DNA from: Bacteroidota bacterium
GTDB taxonomy: Bacteria; Bacteroidota; Bacteroidia; Chitinophagales; BACL12
Length of the DNA stretch: 64,000 nucleotides
Direction: 5' to 3'
Assembly (NCBI GenBank): GCA_016715425.1
Contig: JADKAC010000002.1
Span: forward strand, 247,501-311,500
Below the pieces are notes generated by a model that saw only the letters and a list, made by a program, of their open reading frames with translations, made no database searches and was not told where the DNA came from. The position numbers and the translations under genes are program-made. This document shows, piece by piece, positions 60,052 through 64,000 of this stretch. Each line of letters begins with the position of its first letter. The first letter of the stretch is position 1.

Positions 60052-60804
60052 TCAATCAGCTAACAATGCTGCTGCTTTTTCATCTACATACCAATATAAA
60101 TAACCTGCATCCGCATGAATTATTTGAGCGGGAAATTTTTCAGGATTTCTTGGCGCATTTAAAACAGTATTTAATATCGCTGCTTTATTTTTTCCTTCCA
60201 CCAGAAAAACAATATTATTTGCCTTATTAATTAATACGGCTGTCATTGTAATGCGATACATTTTTTGATCTGCAACATACACCTCTCTTATAAGCTTATT
60301 TTTTTCAAAAACAATATCACTTCCGGGAAATAAAGATGCGGTGTGTCCATCTTCTCCCAGCCCAAGAAAGATCAAATCGAATCGGGGAGTTTCTTTTCCA
60401 AAGAATTTTTGTATTGTAATCTCATACTTTTTTGCAGCAAGGTCAGGACTGATATTCACCGGAATGGGAAATATATTTTTTGATGGAATGGTTAAATGAT
60501 CCAGTAATAAATTTTTGGCTTTATAAGAATTATTTAAATCATCATTCTCTGGAACGAAACGCTCATCTCCCCAAAAAATAAATGTATTTTTCCAATCAAT
60601 TTTATCACGATAATCCGGAGTTGCCAATAGAGAAAATAAATTTTCCGGCGTACTTCCCCCTGATAATACCAAAGAAAATTTTCCATATTTTTTAATAGCC
60701 TTCTCAGCTATTTCAATCATCAATTCCGCAGCAGCTTTAGCCAATGCAGTTTTCGATTTAAATACACTAATGTTATTTTGCTGTTTCAATTTCATTTTTT
60801 TCAA
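60052..60804 (-). CDS. pgl: 6-phosphogluconolactonase
   Basis: A 250-residue DevB/Pgl-type lactonase (NagB-like fold) that hydrolyses 6-phosphogluconolactone. Motifs are SLVLSGGSTPENLFSLL near residues 44-60, FWGDERFVPENDDLNNSY near 76-93, and FLGLGEDGHTASLFPGS near 145-161 with the catalytic His. Its start lies inside the end of zwf: the 5'-most ATG (60804) overlaps zwf by 32 nt, a second ATG (60795) by 23 nt, so translation is coupled to zwf. Third gene of gnd-zwf-pgl. Confidence 0.95.
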   Translation of the reverse strand: MKKMKLKQQNNISVFKSKTALAKAAAELMIEIAEKAIKKYGKFSLVLSGGSTPENLFSLLATPDYRDKIDWKNTFIFWGDERFVPENDDLNNSYKAKNLLLDHLTIPSKNIFPIPVNISPDLAAKKYEITIQKFFGKETPRFDLIFLGLGEDGHTASLFPGSDIVFEKNKLIREVYVADQKMYRITMTAVLINKANNIVFLVEGKNKAAILNTVLNAPRNPEKFPAQIIHADAGYLYWYVDEKAAALLAD

Positions 60805-62302
60805 AAGGAATTGTTATCCAATGATTACCATCCACTGCAATTAAAGCATCTGCATCATCCGGGCCTTCAGAACCCGCATCATAATTCGGAAAGTTAGGAG
60901 AAGAATTTCCTTTCCAAGCATTGACAACAGGCATCAGTAAAGCCCAAGCTGCTTCCACCTGATCTCCCCGCATAAATAATGTAGCATCTCCCTGAAAAAT
61001 ATCAAGTAATAAAGTTTCATAAGCTTCCGGTGTTCCTCCGGTATAAGTATCATGATAATTAAATAACATATCTACAGGATTTAAAAGCATATCTAATCCG
61101 GGTTGCTTTGCCTGAAAATTTAAACGTATTCCCATCCATGGTTGAATATTTAAAATGAGTTTATTCGATTGCCAATTTTCAATTGCTTCCACAGGAAATG
61201 AATGATGCGGCACCGGTTTAAACTGAATTGTAATTACAGAAATTGATTCATCCATGCGTTTTCCTGTACGCAAATAAAATGGTACTCCCTGCCAGCGCCA
61301 ATTGTCTATAAATAATTTTACTGCAGCAAACGTTTCAATATTAGATGTTTCCGATACATCTGGTTCCAACCGATATGCTTTTACTTTTTTTCCTTTTATC
61401 CATCCATCACCATATTGACCTCGCACAGCAATTTTATGTACTTGCTCCGGTTTAATTTCACGCACTGCATTCAGCACATCCACTTTTTTATTGCGCACTT
61501 CATCGGCATCAAAAGAAATAGGTGGCTCCATTGCAATAAGACAAAATAATTGCAGCAAATGATTTTGAATCATATCCTTCAATGCCCCTGAAGTTTCGTA
61601 ATAATTTCCTCTGAGTTCCACACCTAATGCTTCAGATACTGTTATCTGTACATGATCAATATAATTCCGATTCCAAATCGGTTCAAATAATGCATTTGCA
61701 AAACGGAATGCAAGAATATTCTGCACCGTTTCTTTGCCGAGATAATGATCAATACGATAGATCTGGCATTCATCATATTTGGAATGTAATAATGCATTTA
61801 ATTCAATCGCACTTTTCAAATCATGTCCAAAAGGTTTCTCTACAACTATTCTGCTTTTTAATTTACTATCTGCAAGTCCAGCCGAACCTACCTTCATGGC
61901 AATTTCTTCAAATGCATTGGGCGGAACAGCAAGATAAAACACACGATGGGCAGTTACATTCCATTTTTTTTCAAGAGCAGCTATTTGTTTTTTCAATGTA
62001 GAATAAGTTGTGTTTGCTTTGAACTCGCCTTGCTGATAGCTCAAAAAATTTGCAAACTTTTCCCAATCACCTTTTTTTGTTTTTCCACGTCGTGAAAATT
62101 TATTCACACCTTCATGTAGGTGTTTTTTAAATTCCGCATCTGTACTTTTACTTCGACTTACACCAATAATTGCAAACTCTTCAGGTATCCAGTTATCTAA
62201 CCAAAGATTATAGATTGCAGGAATTAATTTTCGCCAGGTTAAATCACCCGTAGCGCCAAGAATAACAATAATTGTAGGGTCTGTTTTTTTATGAGTTGAC
62301 AT
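60773..62302 (-). CDS. zwf: Glucose-6-phosphate 1-dehydrogenase
   Basis: A 509-residue enzyme that makes 6-phosphogluconolactone and NADPH. Key parts are the nucleotide-binding GATGDLTWRKLIPAIYNL (16-33), VEKPFGHDL, RIDHYLGKE with the catalytic His and Lys, then the substrate domain with FANALFEPIWNRNYIDHVQI, YYETSGALKDMIQNHLLQL and LRTGKRM. Normal length. It starts 1 nt after the gnd stop and overlaps pgl; the three genes form the oxidative pentose-phosphate operon. Confidence 0.97.
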   Translation of the reverse strand: MSTHKKTDPTIIVILGATGDLTWRKLIPAIYNLWLDNWIPEEFAIIGVSRSKSTDAEFKKHLHEGVNKFSRRGKTKKGDWEKFANFLSYQQGEFKANTTYSTLKKQIAALEKKWNVTAHRVFYLAVPPNAFEEIAMKVGSAGLADSKLKSRIVVEKPFGHDLKSAIELNALLHSKYDECQIYRIDHYLGKETVQNILAFRFANALFEPIWNRNYIDHVQITVSEALGVELRGNYYETSGALKDMIQNHLLQLFCLIAMEPPISFDADEVRNKKVDVLNAVREIKPEQVHKIAVRGQYGDGWIKGKKVKAYRLEPDVSETSNIETFAAVKLFIDNWRWQGVPFYLRTGKRMDESISVITIQFKPVPHHSFPVEAIENWQSNKLILNIQPWMGIRLNFQAKQPGLDMLLNPVDMLFNYHDTYTGGTPEAYETLLLDIFQGDATLFMRGDQVEAAWALLMPVVNAWKGNSSPNFPNYDAGSEGPDDADALIAVDGNHWITIPFEKNEIETAK

Positions 62303-62303
62303 A

Positions 62304-63722
62304 TTATTTTATTTGATTCCACTGTGTATGAAAAGTTCCTTCTCTATCTGTGCGCTCATAAGTATGTGCACCAAAATTATCTCGTTGTGCCATAATTAAA
62401 TTTGCTGGCAACCAACCACTTCTGTAACTATCAAAATATCCTAATGCTCCCATCATTGCCGGAATTGGAATTCCATATTCAACACCGGTTTGTATCACCT
62501 TGCGCAGATCTGTTTGCGATTGAATAAATTTTTTTGAGAAGGTTTCACTCCACATCAAATTTGATAGTTTCGGCTGATGTAAAAATGCCGTGCGAATGTC
62601 TTCCAATAATGCCGCACGAATAATACAACCACCTCTCCATATCGCCGCAATATTTTCTACATTTAAATTGTAATTATACTTATCAGATGCCGCTTGTAAT
62701 AATGCCATTCCTTGCGCATAGGTAGTGATGATAGAAAAATAAAGGGCATCTTCTAACCATTTCACTAATTCATTATTATCCCCATCAAATTTCTTTTCAG
62801 GAATTACTAATGCAGAATGCGCATCATCACGATCATTTCTCAATGCAGATAAATCACGCATGGAAACTGCAATATCAATTACAGGAATTGGTACTTGTAA
62901 ATGCATCGCATCTTCAGAAGTCCATGCACCGGTTCCTTTTTGTTTTGCACTATCCACAATTAAATCAATAATTCTATTATCGCTGAACTCATCTTTCTGA
63001 GTAAAAATATTCGCTGTAATTTCTATGAGATAGGATTGCAATTTCCCTTGATTCCATTTTGAAAACACAGCATGTATCTCATCATTATTTAAACCACCAC
63101 ATTTTTTCATGATGTGATACACTTCAGAAATGAGTTGCATAATTCCATACTCAATTCCATTGTGTACCATTTTCACATAATGTCCGGCAGAGCCCGGCCC
63201 CAGCCATGTTACACAGGGTTCGTTATTCACTTTTGCAGAAATATCTTCCAGCATTTTAGCAACACGATCATAGATTTTTTCAGAACCACCGGGCATAATA
63301 CTCGGACCATTTCTCGCACCTAATTCACCACCTGAAATTCCTACACCCATAAAATAAATTCCGGAATCTTGTAATTGTGCAATCCTTCTATTCGTATCGG
63401 TAAAATGCGAATTGCCGCAGTCCATTAGCAAATCTTCTTTTGATAAATGCGGTTTCAATTCATTAATTACATCATCCACAATTTTCCCGGCAGGCACCAG
63501 CATCATAATTACTTTGGGAGATTTCAATCCATTTAAAAATTCTTCGAGGTTGGATGTGGCAAATACTTTTTTATCACCCGCTTCTTTATTCATGGCATCC
63601 ACCTGAGAAGTTTTTTTATCGAAGCCAATCACACTATATCCATGATCGTTCATGTTAAACACCAGATTTTGACCCATAGTGCCAAGTCCAATCATGCCGT
63701 ATTCATATTTTGACTCTTTCAT
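62304..63722 (-). CDS. gnd: 6-phosphogluconate dehydrogenase, decarboxylating
   Basis: A 472-residue NADP-dependent enzyme that converts 6-phosphogluconate to ribulose-5-phosphate. The Rossmann GLGTMGQN is at residues 12-19, followed by ILMLVPAGK-like MMLVPAGK, GVGISGGELGARNGPSIMPGG (~126-146), the catalytic Lys/Asn in YVKMVHNGIEYG (~183-194), KGTGAWTSEDAM with the second substrate Lys/Thr, and AHTYERTDREGTFH at the end. It is of the long form (~470 residues). First gene of gnd-zwf-pgl; the gene starts 278 nt from the window end. Confidence 0.97.
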   Translation of the reverse strand: MKESKYEYGMIGLGTMGQNLVFNMNDHGYSVIGFDKKTSQVDAMNKEAGDKKVFATSNLEEFLNGLKSPKVIMMLVPAGKIVDDVINELKPHLSKEDLLMDCGNSHFTDTNRRIAQLQDSGIYFMGVGISGGELGARNGPSIMPGGSEKIYDRVAKMLEDISAKVNNEPCVTWLGPGSAGHYVKMVHNGIEYGIMQLISEVYHIMKKCGGLNNDEIHAVFSKWNQGKLQSYLIEITANIFTQKDEFSDNRIIDLIVDSAKQKGTGAWTSEDAMHLQVPIPVIDIAVSMRDLSALRNDRDDAHSALVIPEKKFDGDNNELVKWLEDALYFSIITTYAQGMALLQAASDKYNYNLNVENIAAIWRGGCIIRAALLEDIRTAFLHQPKLSNLMWSETFSKKFIQSQTDLRKVIQTGVEYGIPIPAMMGALGYFDSYRSGWLPANLIMAQRDNFGAHTYERTDREGTFHTQWNQIK

Positions 63723-64000
63723 ATTCGTATAATTTAGGTTAAAGGATTTTCAATAAAAAAAATCGCTCCCATAACCATTACAATAATAATTAAACAATTA
63801 AAGATATAATTTAACTTAGGTTGAAAATTTGTAAAATCACCTCAGACTACAAAAGTCTATGTACCTACTATTTCATTATGTTGTTTTATACTTTTTATTT
63901 GTTAAATATTCATATTTGTACATTACCATTTTCAATTGCTGTCACCTTATTCAATCGTCTTATAAATCGTTCTTCATTTTTAAACCGTGCATTTAAAAAT
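63723..64000. other. Upstream region of gnd, to the window end
   Basis: 278 bp of AT-rich DNA with no gene. It includes a small inverted repeat (AGACT at 63844-63848 with AGTCT at 63854-63858), which is too weak to call a terminator. The promoter of gnd-zwf-pgl should be here, but no clear -7 box is visible. Confidence 0.4.

Noticed and set aside
63844..63858. AGACT/AGTCT hairpin near the window end
   Set aside because: A 5-bp stem with no adjoining T run; chance level in AT-rich DNA.

Overview
The window reads as a chromosomal segment of a member of the phylum Bacteroidota, probably Chitinophagales/Saprospirales-like rather than Bacteroides. The evidence is low GC (about one third by eye), C-terminal type IX secretion (T9SS) sorting domains on secreted proteins, SxxC-type lipoproteins, TAnnTTTG-type -7 promoter boxes in place of a -10 box, few Shine-Dalgarno sites, and family members typical of the phylum (DUF4290 before murA, a split transketolase, a Lys-type phosphoglycerate dehydrogenase, the TIGR02757 family). 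I see no rRNA, tRNA, CRISPR array, transposase or phage integrase.

Layout. 1-4.9 kb (+): the serA end, a DUF1015 protein, a trans-sulfuration PLP enzyme, a PrsW-type membrane protease, TIGR02757 and a small conserved protein. 4.9-10.4 kb (-): a tandem duplication of a lipoprotein plus T9SS-cargo gene pair, next to a DUF456 membrane protein whose 3' end was carried along in the duplication. 10.9-12.8 kb (+): a broken fumarylacetoacetase and a flavin-reductase-like gene, probable remains of tyrosine catabolism. 12.8-17.2 kb (-): a secreted M4 metallopeptidase and a tail-fibre-like surface protein. 17.3-24.7 kb: a helical-repeat protein, pdxH, the N-degron pair clpS-aat, a DUF4442 thioesterase-like protein, a Cys-less ArsC-like protein and citrate synthase. 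24.8-31.6 kb: tryptophanase, a degenerate 7-bp-period intergenic tract, a PcrA/UvrD helicase, and a TolC/HlyD efflux pair. 31.6-33.8 kb (-): acpP-fabF-rnc. 34-38.7 kb (+): the two transketolase subunits, separated by two tandem secreted VWA-domain genes. 38.8-43.2 kb (+): DUF4290-murA, a redox-dead TlpA-like protein and grpE-dnaJ. 43.2-46.7 kb (-): hisS, a low-molecular-weight phosphatase and two unknown envelope proteins. 46.8-49.3 kb (+): mnmE followed by a YhcG/DUF1016 nuclease gene, flanked by a duplicated copy of the mnmE 3' end. 49.5-63.7 kb (-): a 2894-residue cyclic beta-1,2-glucan synthase-like protein, phosphoglucomutase, and the oxidative pentose-phosphate operon gnd-zwf-pgl.

Most genes are housekeeping. 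The accessory signals are: the GC-richer yhcG-like gene sitting between two copies of the mnmE 3' end (the same target used by SGI1-type islands); the tandem duplication with a sharp gradient of divergence that suggests gene conversion; the internally deleted fahA; the VWA pair inside the transketolase operon; and the heptad tracts. Several genes (hisS, the helicase gene, mnmE) have the -7 box only 4-5 nt before ATG, which predicts leaderless mRNAs.
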